Source: Agapanthus africanus
Lineage: Eukaryota; Streptophyta; Magnoliopsida; Asparagales; Amaryllidaceae
Direction of reading: 5' to 3'
Length of the DNA stretch: 64,000 nt
Assembly (NCBI GenBank): GCA_030015575.1
Contig: JASDDO010000014.1
Span: 164,705,911-164,769,910, forward strand
Shown here: in pieces, positions 22,903-32,820 of the stretch
How the letters are laid out: each line of letters opens with the position of its first letter
Position numbering within the stretch: position 1 is the stretch's first letter
Made by a program: the position numbers and the translations under genes
The notes under the pieces: model-generated
Databases searched by the model: none
What the model saw: the letters and a program-made list of their open reading frames with translations, nothing else
What the model was told of the DNA's origin: nothing

Positions 22903-23870
22903 TGTAAATTTTCAAATATGATTGTTTTATATGAGATTCTAAGATAAAATTGATTCTAAACATTTATATTTAAGGTTACAAGTATTGTGTAAAAACTTGG
23001 TTGATTAAAGAATAAAGGAGAAGGAGTTTCTAGGGTTTAGAAAAAGGATATCGGTATTAACTCCACTTACCGATATAAGTTTAAAATGGAATTTCAATGA
23101 AGAGAAAGGGAGATTGGGAGGGATTTACTGTTTAGAAATTTCAAGGAGAGGTTGAAGAGGAGAGGATGATCTTCGTGGCGTCGCGGGAGCTCCGGAATAG
23201 GCTTCGGTCTTCGCCGGAACCAACTTGCTCGCTAACTCCACTTTACTTCACTTGAACTAGGAACTTTTTAGAGAGTTTTGGCTAGAATTTTCAGAATGAT
23301 ACTGAACCAAGGTAGGGGTGGTATTTATAGTGGAGAATTAGGGTTTGGGAATTAAAACTGTGGATTAAAAGCATTAAAATTGTAATAAATTGTGAATTGA
23401 AAGGTCTCTGTTTGATTCCAGGGAAATCAAACAGTGTAAAGGAGTTAGGGGTAGGTGAAGAGGTGTGTGTGCAAAGCATGGGCTTCACTGGCCTTCATCC
23501 GACCGTCGGCGTCGGCCAAATCCTCATTTCTGCTGGTCGATTGGTGACATCTAGCCTCAAGATTCGTGCCAGCTGATTAAATCCCTGTTTACTCCATTTT
23601 CCACATAATTGATTTTTCTGAACTTTTCATTTCCCCGTGTATTGTACGTGAATTCTTTTAGGCTTCCAAAAAGTTAAAAAAAAATAATTGTGTATGATGG
23701 GAATCGAATACAAGGGCTACGTCACAGCAGTACAAAGGCTTTACCAGTGAGCTACAAGTGGCTTCTTACTGTTATTTCACAAAAGTGACTTATAACTCAA
23801 ACTTAGGCTGTAAAACTCATTTATTGTATATTAACAGAAAATTTCCGTACAAGATTTTAGAGTCGCTACA
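22903..23870 (-). repeat. 3' LTR of a chromovirus (minus orientation)
   Basis: On the minus strand it starts TGTAGCGACTC directly after the conserved GAGGACGAAATTTTTATAAGG block and ends ...AAATTTACA at 22903, inside Athila gag. The length of 968 bp suits Tekay/Del LTRs. The bases TTTAA at 22898-22902 are the candidate left target duplication; the right one is lost. Confidence 0.7.
23693..23768 (-). other. tRNA-like A-box/B-box segment within the LTR
   Basis: On the minus strand, TAGCTCACTGGTAAAGC (23738-23754) resembles a tRNA A-box with D-arm, and TATTCGATTCCC (23699-23710) resembles a B-box with T-arm, at tRNA-like spacing. The acceptor and anticodon stems do not pair well. It is therefore a tRNA-derived or mimicking segment, not a functional tRNA gene. 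Confidence 0.5.
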
Positions 23871-23905
23871 TTCTACCATCCTTATAAAAATTTCGTCCTC
23901 GAAAT
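23871..23905 (-). promoter_or_regulatory. polypurine tract region of the chromovirus
   Basis: The minus strand reads AATTTCGAGGACGAAATTT then TTATAAGGATGGTAGAA just before the LTR. This is the conserved 3' motif of Tekay/Del elements, with the final G-run partly degraded (AAGGATGG). Confidence 0.75.
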
Positions 23906-25850
23906 TTACATTTAAATAGGGACTAATTTTCAAATAGGTAAGGGTATCTTACATGCATGTCTTCTTCTCGTTCCCATATTGATTCTCCTGGCGAATCTTT
24001 TCTCCACATCACCCGGACCAAATTTACTTCCTTGTTCTGTAATGTCTTCACCTTTCGGTCCACGATTCAACGGGTTGTTGCTCGCAGGTTAGATCAGTCT
24101 GTACTGTGAGCTCTGAGTGATCAAGTATGCGGCTGGGGTTGCTCACATATCGTCGTAGCTAGGATATATGGAATACATTATGCACTCCTTCCAATAAGGG
24201 TGATAGTGCTAGACGGTTTGCCACTTCTCCAACTCATTCGAGTATGTCGAACGGTCTTATGTATCTTAGAATTAGCTTATCCCTCTTGCCAAAGCGGATC
24301 ACTCCTCTGTTTGGAGAGATCTTTAGGTAAACATGGTCTCCAGGTTGAAACTCCATATGTCGCCGCTTTGCATCTGCTCAATACTTATGTCTATCTTAGG
24401 CTATGCGCATTCTTTCGTGCGAACTATGTCCACAGTTGCCACGATCATCTCTGGTCTAAGGAATTCACGATCTCCGATGTTGTCCCAACTTAGCGGTGAA
24501 AGACACTTCCGTCCATAGAGTGCTGCGAATGGTGCCATTCCAATGCTTGCCTGATAGCTGTTGTTGTATGAAAACTCCACAAAGTGTAGGTGATCTTCCC
24601 ACGAACCTCCGAAGTCTAACATACAAGCTCTTAGCATGTCCTCCAGAATCTGAATTGTTCTCTCAGATTGTCCATCTGTTTGTGGATGATAAGTCGTGCT
24701 GAAATTCAGACTCATTCCCAGGCTAGCTTGCAGACTCTGCCAAAATTGTGATCGGAATCTGGTAGCACAATCGGAAACGATGCAAATAGGTACTCCATGT
24801 AATCTCACGATCTCCTACATGAGTTCATGGTTATCAAATATAGCACACTTTGAAGGTTTAAATCTTACTTTAGATTTATACTTACCTCCACTTCTTTTCT
24901 AACGTCTCGATTGATTGGCCAACTCGAAATGGAATAAAGTGAGCCGACTTGGTGAGTCGATCCATAATAACCTATATTGCATCGTTACCTTTCGTGCTTC
25001 GAGGAAGGGCAGTCACGAAGTCCATCGTAATGTGCTGCCATTTCCATTCTGGGAATGGTAACGGCTGAAGTAGACCAGCAGTTCTGTGATGTTCAACCTT
25101 CACTTGCTGACATACTAAACACATGGCTACGCTCCTTGCTACTTCGCGCTTCATTCCATGCCACCAGTAGTGTTTCCGTAGATCCTTGTACATCTTTGTA
25201 CCACCAGGGTGTACAGAATAAGAAGAACTGTGATCTTCTTTCATCAACTCTTCTCGAACTGGGCCGATAGGCACACACAATCGACTTCCATACCTCAAGG
25301 ATCCATTTTCGTGGATGATGAAATCAGTTCGAAGTCCACTTTCTACTTGTTCTCGGATGTTTTGTAGCTTGGCATCATTTGCTTGAGCTGCATTGATCTG
25401 ATTGACAAGAGTGGACTGGACTTGTAAGTTCATCAAATATGAAGCATTACCGGGAATAACTATTTCGATCGCCAATCCGTGCAATTCTTGTTGTAGCTTC
25501 CACTGAGAGTTGAGGTTCGTTGCTAATAGCTGGCGGCTAAGTGCATCAGGAACTACATTCACCTTCCCAGGATAATATTATTGTTTGATGTCGAAGTCCG
25601 CCGTGAGTTCTAGCCATCTTCTTTGCCGCATGTTTAGTTCCTTCGGAGTAAATACATACTTCAGACTCTTGTGGTCATCTACTCGTTCTCCCAGAAGATA
25701 GTGGCGCCAAATCTTAAATACGAAGATGACGGTTGCCAACTCCAGATCATATGTTAGATAGTTACGCTCATGAACCTTCAGTTATCTCGATGTAAAGGCC
25801 ACAACGTTTCTATGCTAGTGTAGAACACATCCTAATCTTTTACCGGACGC
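23906..25850 (-). pseudogene. chromovirus (Tekay/Del) pol 3' part: RNase H, integrase, chromodomain-like tail
   Basis: Minus-strand blocks in order: KFDASGKRLGCVL and [20 protein letters not shown] (RNase H); NVVPDALSRQ; a zinc finger with SVHPGGTKMYKDLRKHYWW and CLVCQQ; integrase core WQHITMDFVTALPRSTKG, IVSDCATRF and DGQSERTIQILEDMLR, with D,D,E present. The decayed C-terminal text contains pieces like GDHVYLKISP, EGVHNVFH and NKEVNLVRVMWR, matching the GPY/F and chromodomain region of chromoviruses. Open stretches are 24401-24808 and 24972-25562. RT, protease and gag are gone: at 25850 the sequence passes into a copia-type LTR. Confidence 0.85.
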
Positions 25851-26557
25851 ATCGAACTTAGCACTACCATGAGGTTATAGAGGCATCAAGCATGCCAAAT
25901 TCAAATCTTTATTAGGTGCTAAGCTAGACTAACAAGATCTTTACTGGATTATTATGGTTTGCCTTTGTGATGTGATCAACTTAAAGAGAAGAAATGAGCA
26001 TACAACGTTTGTAGTTCGAGTCCTTCTCTTCAATAGCTCCGGGTTGAAGTCTGCGTGACACTACTAGGCTCCTCTTCGAGTTGAACGAACTTCCTTCGTA
26101 ATCTTCACGCCAAAGACGATCCACCCAAAGTCCACATGCTCAAGCTAACCCTTCACTAATCTCATTAGTGAAGGCAACACTCCACATCAAATTGCTAATC
26201 TAATGTGTGATGGTGAAGTAGGGGTTTAATTTTCTCACTAGTTTGTGTTCAAGCTTCATGGTTCACATCACATGTGAGGGTTGAAGCTTGAACCATGGGA
26301 TTAAGGAAGAAGAAGAAGCTAGAGAGCAACCATGAGAGCAAAGCAGGCAAAAATGGCTAAGTGTTGAGAATTAGCTTAGAATGAATGGTAACTCTTGACC
26401 CCCACTCATTCAAGCATGGAATTTTACAATATAAAATTGCAACCATGCTTGAATAGTGAGTCAAGATTAATAAACTATGAATAAAGCCCATGCTTGCAAC
26501 CATTCTTTCATTTTCCACCTCTTTTCTATTTTTCTCAAAAATAGAAATCATCACATG

Positions 26558-26558
<1 letters not shown>

Positions 26559-26596
<38 letters not shown>
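26559..26596. repeat. (TA)n microsatellite
   Basis: Nineteen TA dinucleotides within the copia LTR. Confidence 0.9.
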
Positions 26597-26598
<2 letters not shown>

Positions 26599-27872
26599 AA
26601 AATATTTAGTGAGCGGATGATATTAGTTAAGATATAATTATATCACATATAATATATATCACATTATTAAATCAACACTTGATTTAATAATCTGGTTATA
26701 TCACATATGACCGACTAATATCATTTATCTGTATATCACATTATCAAATCAACACTTGATTCGACAATCTGGTTATATCACATATAACCGAACCGATACA
26801 GACAACTGCCAAATTACAATACGGTATCACATACTGGCATTTAATCAGGCCCACACACATATCACATATGTGTCCTACTTCGTTTCGCTTGAACCAGGAA
26901 ACTTCTGTGTGGGACTCTAAAGACTCGTCAATACGCAAGCAGTAGGTGATGATCACATCAGTCACCTATAAGCCGTCAGCGGTACTAGCTGGACGTAACG
27001 GCTACCCGGGTATTGAGCGATATGAAGATCAATAAGCAAGCCCGTCCATACTCTCCAGTAACACTACCGTACAGTCCGGTCTCTTCGTCTGATATGTCGC
27101 ATATCATGTCTAGGGGTGGTAAATGTCAGGCCTCAGTAACGTGATAATTCATGCCGATGTATGGCCTATAACGGTTTGAGAAACTACTGATAACTCTTAT
27201 CAGTAAATCTCAGCAGCATCCCTGGCCAGGGACTTCCAGTTATAGCCAATCGAGCATAGCGCAATATCAACCCCTAATACCGGGAGAGACGAAACCCCTC
27301 CTATCGCTCATTGCCTCCATGTGACTTGGGACTGTACCTAAAATCCACCTGTTTGCATGACTACTTTGAGCCGTGGTAGGGAGGAAATCAAAGCACAGTG
27401 GGAGCCACACAAGACTCTATGACGATCTCGGGTCTACAGACTAATCTGTACCAGTGTCACCAGAGGACTGCTATCTGACGATAGGTATACTACCACATGG
27501 GAGTCCTCGGCGTGTCCTGTTTGGTGTACCCATTCTGCAATGAGCACCTGTGTACAATCTTTGATGTCACACACCAATGGTTGTGGGATCAACCATCGCC
27601 CTCTAAGGGACAAGAAACGTACACACTAGTCTACACTGGAATATTGATGCCCTGGCCTCGATATTCCCACGACTAGGAACTGATTAAAGGATGTACTTGT
27701 GGACTACCCTATCCCCACTAGTATGATCTCATCATAATCCTGGTAGTCAAGTACATATCCTAAGGGCTTTATTAATATGTGAGAGAGCAAGACAATAAAG
27801 AATACCAGTCAATATGTTAAGATAAATAGTAACCATATAGCATACTAGCTATCATGTCGAGTAAGAAAGTCC

Positions 27873-27919
27873 TATATATATATATATATGTGTATGTGTG
27901 TGTGTGTGTGTGTGTGTGT
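27873..27919. repeat. (TA)n(TG)n compound microsatellite
   Basis: A TA tract passes into TG repeats close to the start of the copia LTR (minus orientation). Confidence 0.9.
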
Positions 27920-27986
27920 CCAAGCATCCACTATAATATACTTCACATGGACAATAATGGCCTCTAGGGCATACATATAACTAACA

Positions 27987-27998
27987 ATCTCTCACTTG
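27987..27998 (-). promoter_or_regulatory. polypurine tract of the copia element
   Basis: The minus strand reads CAAGTGAGAGAT directly before the LTR start TGTTAG. AGTGGGAGAT-type tracts are usual for plant copia elements. Confidence 0.8.
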
Positions 27999-28000
27999 CA

Positions 28001-29290
28001 CTAAGGCCATATGTTGTAGTATCTCATACCCAACATCCCAAAAAGTCTCTCAAACTGTATCTGGGGGAGGGTCTTCGTTAGTGGATCCGCTACGTTTTCT
28101 TTCGTGTCAACTCTCCTGACCTCTATCTCCCGGCGATCTACTATCTCCCTGATCAGGTGATACCGCCTCAGAATATGTCTGGATCTCTGATGGGACCTGG
28201 GTTCTTTGGCCAAAGCCACAACTCCATTGTTATCACAATATACAGATATTGGATGCTCAATGGATGGAACTACACCAAGCTCAGCAATGAACTTCTTCAT
28301 CCAAACAGTTTCTTTGGCAGCATCGTTGGTAGCGATGTATTCAGTCTCCATCGTCGAGTCTGCTATGGTGTCTTGCTTTGAACTCTTCCAACACACCGCC
28401 CCTCCGTTGAGGGTAAAGACAAAACCCAAGACCGACTTACTGTCGTCCTTATCACTCTGGAAGCTCGAATCGGTAAAAGACTTCACCTGGAGTTCACCGT
28501 TACCATACACCAAGAACATTTCTTTAGTCCTTCTCAAGTACTTAAGAATGTTCTTCACAGCTATCCAGTGTTTCTCCCCAGGATCTGATTGATACCTGCT
28601 CACTACACCTAATGAGTAAGCTACATCCGGTCTGGTACATAACAACGCATACATGATAGAGCCTACTGCCGAAGCATAGGGTATCCCTTGCATGCGAGCT
28701 CTTTCCAAATCAGTCTTGGGAGACATCTCTTTGGAGAGAGTGATTCCTGAACAAGCGGGTACATTACCTCGCTTGGAATCTTCCATATTAAACCTCTTTA
28801 GTATGGTGTCTATGTACCTGGATTGGGACAATCCCAAAATCCGTTTAGATCTAGCTCTATAGATATTTATCCCCAGAATGTAGGAGGCATCACCAAGATC
28901 TTTCATAGAGAACTTGAGTGATAAGAAGAGCTTGACCGAGTGTAACATTGGAACATCGTTTCCTATCAAGAGTATGCCATCCACGTACAATACGAGGAAG
29001 ACCACTTTACTCTCTACAGCCTTCTTATATATACAAGGTTCATCTACATTTTTGATGAAGTCAAACACTTTGATAGCTTCATCAAAACAGATGTTCCAAC
29101 TCTACGACGCCTGCTTTAATCCGTAAATGGATTTAAGCAGCTTGCACAACTTCCGCTGCTCCTACTGTCTACGAAGCCCTCTGGCTATGTCATATACACG
29201 CTCTCTTCTAAATCACCTTTTAGAAAAGCAGTCTTAACGTCCATCTGCCAGATTTCGTAGTCATGGTATGCAGCAATGGCAAGTAGGATC
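28001..29290 (-). pseudogene. copia reverse transcriptase and RNase H
   Basis: The upstream RT block IWQMDVKTAFL is present (about 29230-29260), then a disrupted stretch. An open frame of 355 codons (28001-29068) follows with LVLYVDGILLIGND. The active-site box is YVDG where the family has YVDD, so one catalytic aspartate is lost. RNase H blocks are SFTDSSFQSDKDDSKS, ADSTMETEYIA, YCDNNGVVALAKEP and HILRRYHLIRE. The frame ends at a TAG just before the PPT, so the C-terminus is complete. Confidence 0.9.
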
Positions 29291-29475
29291 CTGATGGACT
29301 TAAGCATAGCGACAAGAGAAAAGGTTTCATCATAGTCGACGCCAGGTCGTTGACGAAAACCTTTTGCTACAAGTCTAGCTTTGAAAGTCTCAACTTTTCC
29401 ATCTACACCTATCTTATTTTTGAAGATTCACTTGCTCCCAATGGATTTTACCCCTTTAAGAGCAACTTCCAAAGT

Positions 29476-30690
29476 CTATACTTGGTTGGTGTACATGGAT
29501 TCCATCTCGGATTGCATAGCATCCAGCCATTTCATAGAGTCTCCACTTGTGATGGCCTGCTCGAAACTAGTAGGGTCATCTTCTTCCATGATGCAATCCT
29601 CGCTCCCACCGTCTATGAGAAAACCGTAGCATCTCTCAGGTGGGTGAGGAACCCTATTAGCTCTGCGTAGTGGTTGGGGTTCGTTGGGTACTTTTGGATC
29701 CTCCGTTTCCACCAAATCGTCAGTTGTAGTTTGTGCTTCTGGAACTTCTTCCAGTTCTACCTCATTGCCACTAATTTCTTTCACAAGAAATTCCTTTTGC
29801 AAAAAGGTGGCATGTTGAGTAACAAACACTTTTTTTTCCTCAGTATGGTAGAAGATATATCCATAGGAATCCTTTGGATATCCCACAAACTTGCACAAGA
29901 CAGACCTTGTCTCGAGTTTTTCTGGATTTTGCTTTTTAACATAGATCGGACAACCCCATATCTTAACTCGTTTAAGAGATGGTCTCTTCCCATTCCATAT
30001 CTCATATAGAGTGGTAAGCACTGATTTGGTCAGAACTCTACTCAATAGGTATGCAGCTGTCTCAAGCGCATGTCCCCAAAAAGAAATAGATAGCTCAGCA
30101 GTACTCATCATAGAGCGCACCATATCTAATAGGGTGCGATTTCTCCGCTCCGATACACCGTTGTGTTGTGGTGTATACGGAGGAGTAAGCCGAGAGAGAA
30201 TCCCATTCTCTTTTAGACAGTCTCGGAATTCCCCGCTCAAGTACTCTCCTTTCCGATCAGATCGTAGGATTTTAATACTTCTGCCCGTCTGGTTTTCAAC
30301 TTCGCACTTATATTCCTTGAATTTCTCAAAAGCTTCAGACTTGTGTTTCAACAAGAACACATGTCCGAATCTTGAGAGATCATCAGTGAATGTAATAAAG
30401 TACTAATAACCATTCCTGACATGTGTAGACATAAGACCGCATACATCACTATGTATAAGTCCCAAGAGTTCCGAAGCTCTTTCTCCGTGTCCAGTAAACG
30501 GGGTTTTGGTCATCTTGCCTTTGAGACATGACTGGCAAGTTTCATAAGATGAAAATTTGAACGAATTCAAATATCCATCTATATGCAACTTAGCCAGTCT
30601 TGTCGCATTGATATGACCTAGTCTACGGTGTCACAAGAAGGCTTCGTTCATTTCTGAACTTTTTCTCTTGTTTGTGTTATGTATGTTAAG
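29476..30690 (-). pseudogene. copia integrase
   Basis: The zinc-binding region reads HRRLGHINATRLAKLH and CQSCLKGKM. The core has IHSDVCG, ILRSDRKGEYLS and NGVSERRNRTLLDMVRSMM, so D,D,E are all present. Stops occur before HRRLGH (about 30635) and at 30403 inside the core. The open C-terminal frame (29476-30360) includes the conserved KIWGCPIYVK and the region leading to RT. Confidence 0.9.
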
Positions 30691-30721
30691 AACTATACTT
30701 TGATTAAGAACGTATATACCA

Positions 30722-31273
30722 TTACATAACATACCGGATCCAATCAACACTTGCTTCTGGAAAAATGTTCATAACATTATCCTCTAATGTGAGATTATAT
30801 CCTTCTTTAGTTAGCAAAGAAACCGATATGATGTTGCACATCATCTTTGGTACGTAGTAACAGTCGTTCAGATTCAATGTATTACCAGTTGGTAATACAA
30901 GGTGATAATCGCCAACTGCCTTGGCTGCAATAATTGCACCATTCCCTACTGTTAGGGATTTATCACCTTTTCCCAATTCTCTACCTTTCTTTAGCCCATG
31001 TAACAAATTACATACGTGGGATCCTGATCCGGTATCCAATACCCAATACGTAGAACAAACTGAGAAATAGTTCTCGGTAACGAACACACCCGAAGAAGAT
31101 GCATCAACATATTGTTTCTTCACACGGGTGGCATGGGAATCCTGATATTCCCATATCCCTTGCTCAGACTTATGACATTCATAAGATAGAGCGAGACCAA
31201 CATTCCCTAGCCCTGTATAAAAGGAGGGTTCGGTTAATACATACATATTATTATCTTGATTAAGGCGTGACAT
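30722..31273 (-). pseudogene. copia protease and flanking Gag-Pol linker
   Basis: A 183-codon frame contains YWVLDTGSGSHVC, the aspartic protease active site (D-T-G), followed by LTVGNGA and DCYYVPKMMCNIISVSLL. Family members have DTGS at the same place. The upstream gag with its zinc knuckle is not seen, and the text beyond 31273 is non-coding. Confidence 0.85.
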
Positions 31274-32204
31274 TGGTTGCTGCCTGGAGAGAGTGAGAAG
31301 GAAACGCGTTAGCGTGCGCTCTTTGCAAGATTAGATTGGTTATTATCTTATCTAATCATGACGGCTCCCACTGTTTTTATCAAATCTTCCTTCAAACCAT
31401 AAAAGATAAGATTAGCCGGGATTAATTACATCCTACAGGTTCGCCAATCATTCGGCCAGGCAGGTATCGGTACTTCGAGGGAAGTTCCCCGTGCTTTCGC
31501 ACGGTCCTAATTAAAATAAACCTCGTTTTACGAGAGGCATAACCCCGTTTTCCTATAGGCATAACCCCGTTGACACCTTTCTAGACACCTACTTGATTAG
31601 CTAATTGTAAAGTGCAAAACTCTACCAGGAGTAACTCTTACTTGCGGTGGGTAGCGGAATCCATCTATTATATAGAAGGCATCCAATCTCATTGCAAATT
31701 TCAACACTTGAAATTCCCGATAATGGTTTTTACCTATAGCAACTTATGACCTTGGCTATGGTCAACAAATCATAAGTGCTAGCCAAGTTCAACCCGTCAT
31801 TTCTTGATTGAATTAAACCCACCCGTGCGACCCTTGGCTAAGGTCAACAAAGTCGAATGACTACCCTAATCCAATCGCGTCACATGCCGCAGACATGCAC
31901 TAATTGGCTACCGCACACTACGCCTTGGCTAAGGTCAACAAACGTAGCACGAATACTAAATAGTACTTATCTGAAATGACGAAGGGCTACACAGGTTTTT
32001 AAGAAAACCATGAGCGTAATAAACTTGATATCGTTGCAGAATCTAGTGATTTAGAAAAGGAGTGTTTTTTAGGCTTTTGCTAGTTTTGCTAAAGAGGTCA
32101 CTCCCGGTGAAGGGATCTCGGCTCTTTCCTCATCAAATGAGGTGCTGGATATTGATGAATACCACTATGCAAAGTAAGAACTAGAAAAGTAGTCAAAAGA
32201 CAAA
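31274..32204 (-). other. copia upstream region, no gag recognised
   Basis: No reading frame gives a gag domain. Three phrases of the form CCTTGGCTAAGGTCAACAAA (plus strand, about 31751, 31839, 31921) repeat at roughly 85-bp spacing. It probably represents a degraded leader or intron-like region of the copia element. The right edge at about 32205 is where Tat LTR homology begins. Confidence 0.4.
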
Positions 32205-32271
32205 ACCGAGCGGTGTTCCCCTAATCAGAGCAAAGCTCTGTTCAAAATTCAAAATTTAAATTGAGACAGCA

Positions 32272-32425
32272 CCTCACATGCAAAGCACGAGAGAGCGAGC
32301 GCCAGCGCTAAGAGTCAAAGACATTGAGGTAGCGTCTCACATGCAAAGCACGAGAGCGCCAGCGCCAAGAGTCAAAGACTCTGAGGCAGCGCCTTACGTG
32401 CAAAGAACGAGAGCGCCAGCGCTAG
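32272..32425 (+). repeat. U3 tandem repeat of LTR A
   Basis: Repeats of about 60 bp with CAAAGCACGAGAGCGCCAGCG and GTCAAAGACTCTGAGGC. They correspond to 56930-57065 in LTR B but with decayed E-box/G-box cores. Confidence 0.75.
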
Positions 32426-32763
32426 AACTAAATGTTATCCACCCTTGGATCAAAGACCCAACGAAGATATCAAAAATTATAGAATTTAATTCTGTTGAGG
32501 AAATACTCCTCAAATCTTTCCAAACAAGAAAGATTGTGCTCTGTAAATCAGAGCACCGTTGGATCAAAGATCCTATGGTGATTAAAAATCACCAAGATAC
32601 AGTATGGGAAGATATTTTCCTAATCTTGTTAAAAACAAGAAAGATCTCTTCGGTAAAACAGAAGTTTTTGGATCAAAGATCCAACGGTGGATAAAATCCA
32701 TAAATCAATCAGAGATCTCTCAATAAGAGATTTCTTTAACTGATTCAACAAATCAGCCTCCCC

Positions 32764-32772
32764 TATATAAAG
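32764..32772 (+). promoter_or_regulatory. TATA box of LTR A
   Basis: CCCTATATAAAGG lies 49 bp before the solo LTR insertion. The same sequence occurs in LTR B at 57431. The insertion separates this promoter from gag by an extra 4.5 kb. Confidence 0.75.
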
Positions 32773-32820
32773 GACCCAAGACTTCAAGTCTTGTACAGAG
32801 AAACCCCCAATCCCCAATAA

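Larger units (their letters stand above)
25853..27986 (-). repeat. 3' LTR of a copia element (minus orientation)
   Basis: On the minus strand it starts TGTTAGTTATATG after the PPT and runs to the CTTAGCAC block at about 25853, inside the chromovirus RNase H. It is about 2.1 kb long. The U5 end matches 9359 and 63672, where a PBS follows. It contains two copies of the 80-90 bp repeat found four times at 10190-10515. Confidence 0.75.
28001..31273 (-). mobile_element. Ty1/copia element coding region (minus)
   Basis: The order on the minus strand is protease, integrase, RT, RNase H, which is the Ty1/copia order. Gag is not recognisable. The 3' LTR lies at 25853-27986; no 5' LTR was found, because the text passes into a Tat LTR at about 32205. 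The domains are listed separately. Confidence 0.9.
32205..32820 (+). repeat. 5' LTR A, first part (U3 and TATA)
   Basis: Aligns with 56862-57480 of LTR B from AATCAGAGCAAAGCTCTG onwards. It contains three GGATCAAAGATCC-type palindromes (32446, 32559, 32669) and a TATA box. The stretch is interrupted at 32820 by a solo LTR. Motifs that are CACGTG in LTR B read CACATG or TACGTG here. Confidence 0.85.

Noticed and set aside
28157..28592. Plus-strand ORFs over copia RNase H
   Set aside because: Shadows of the minus-strand RT/RNase H frame.
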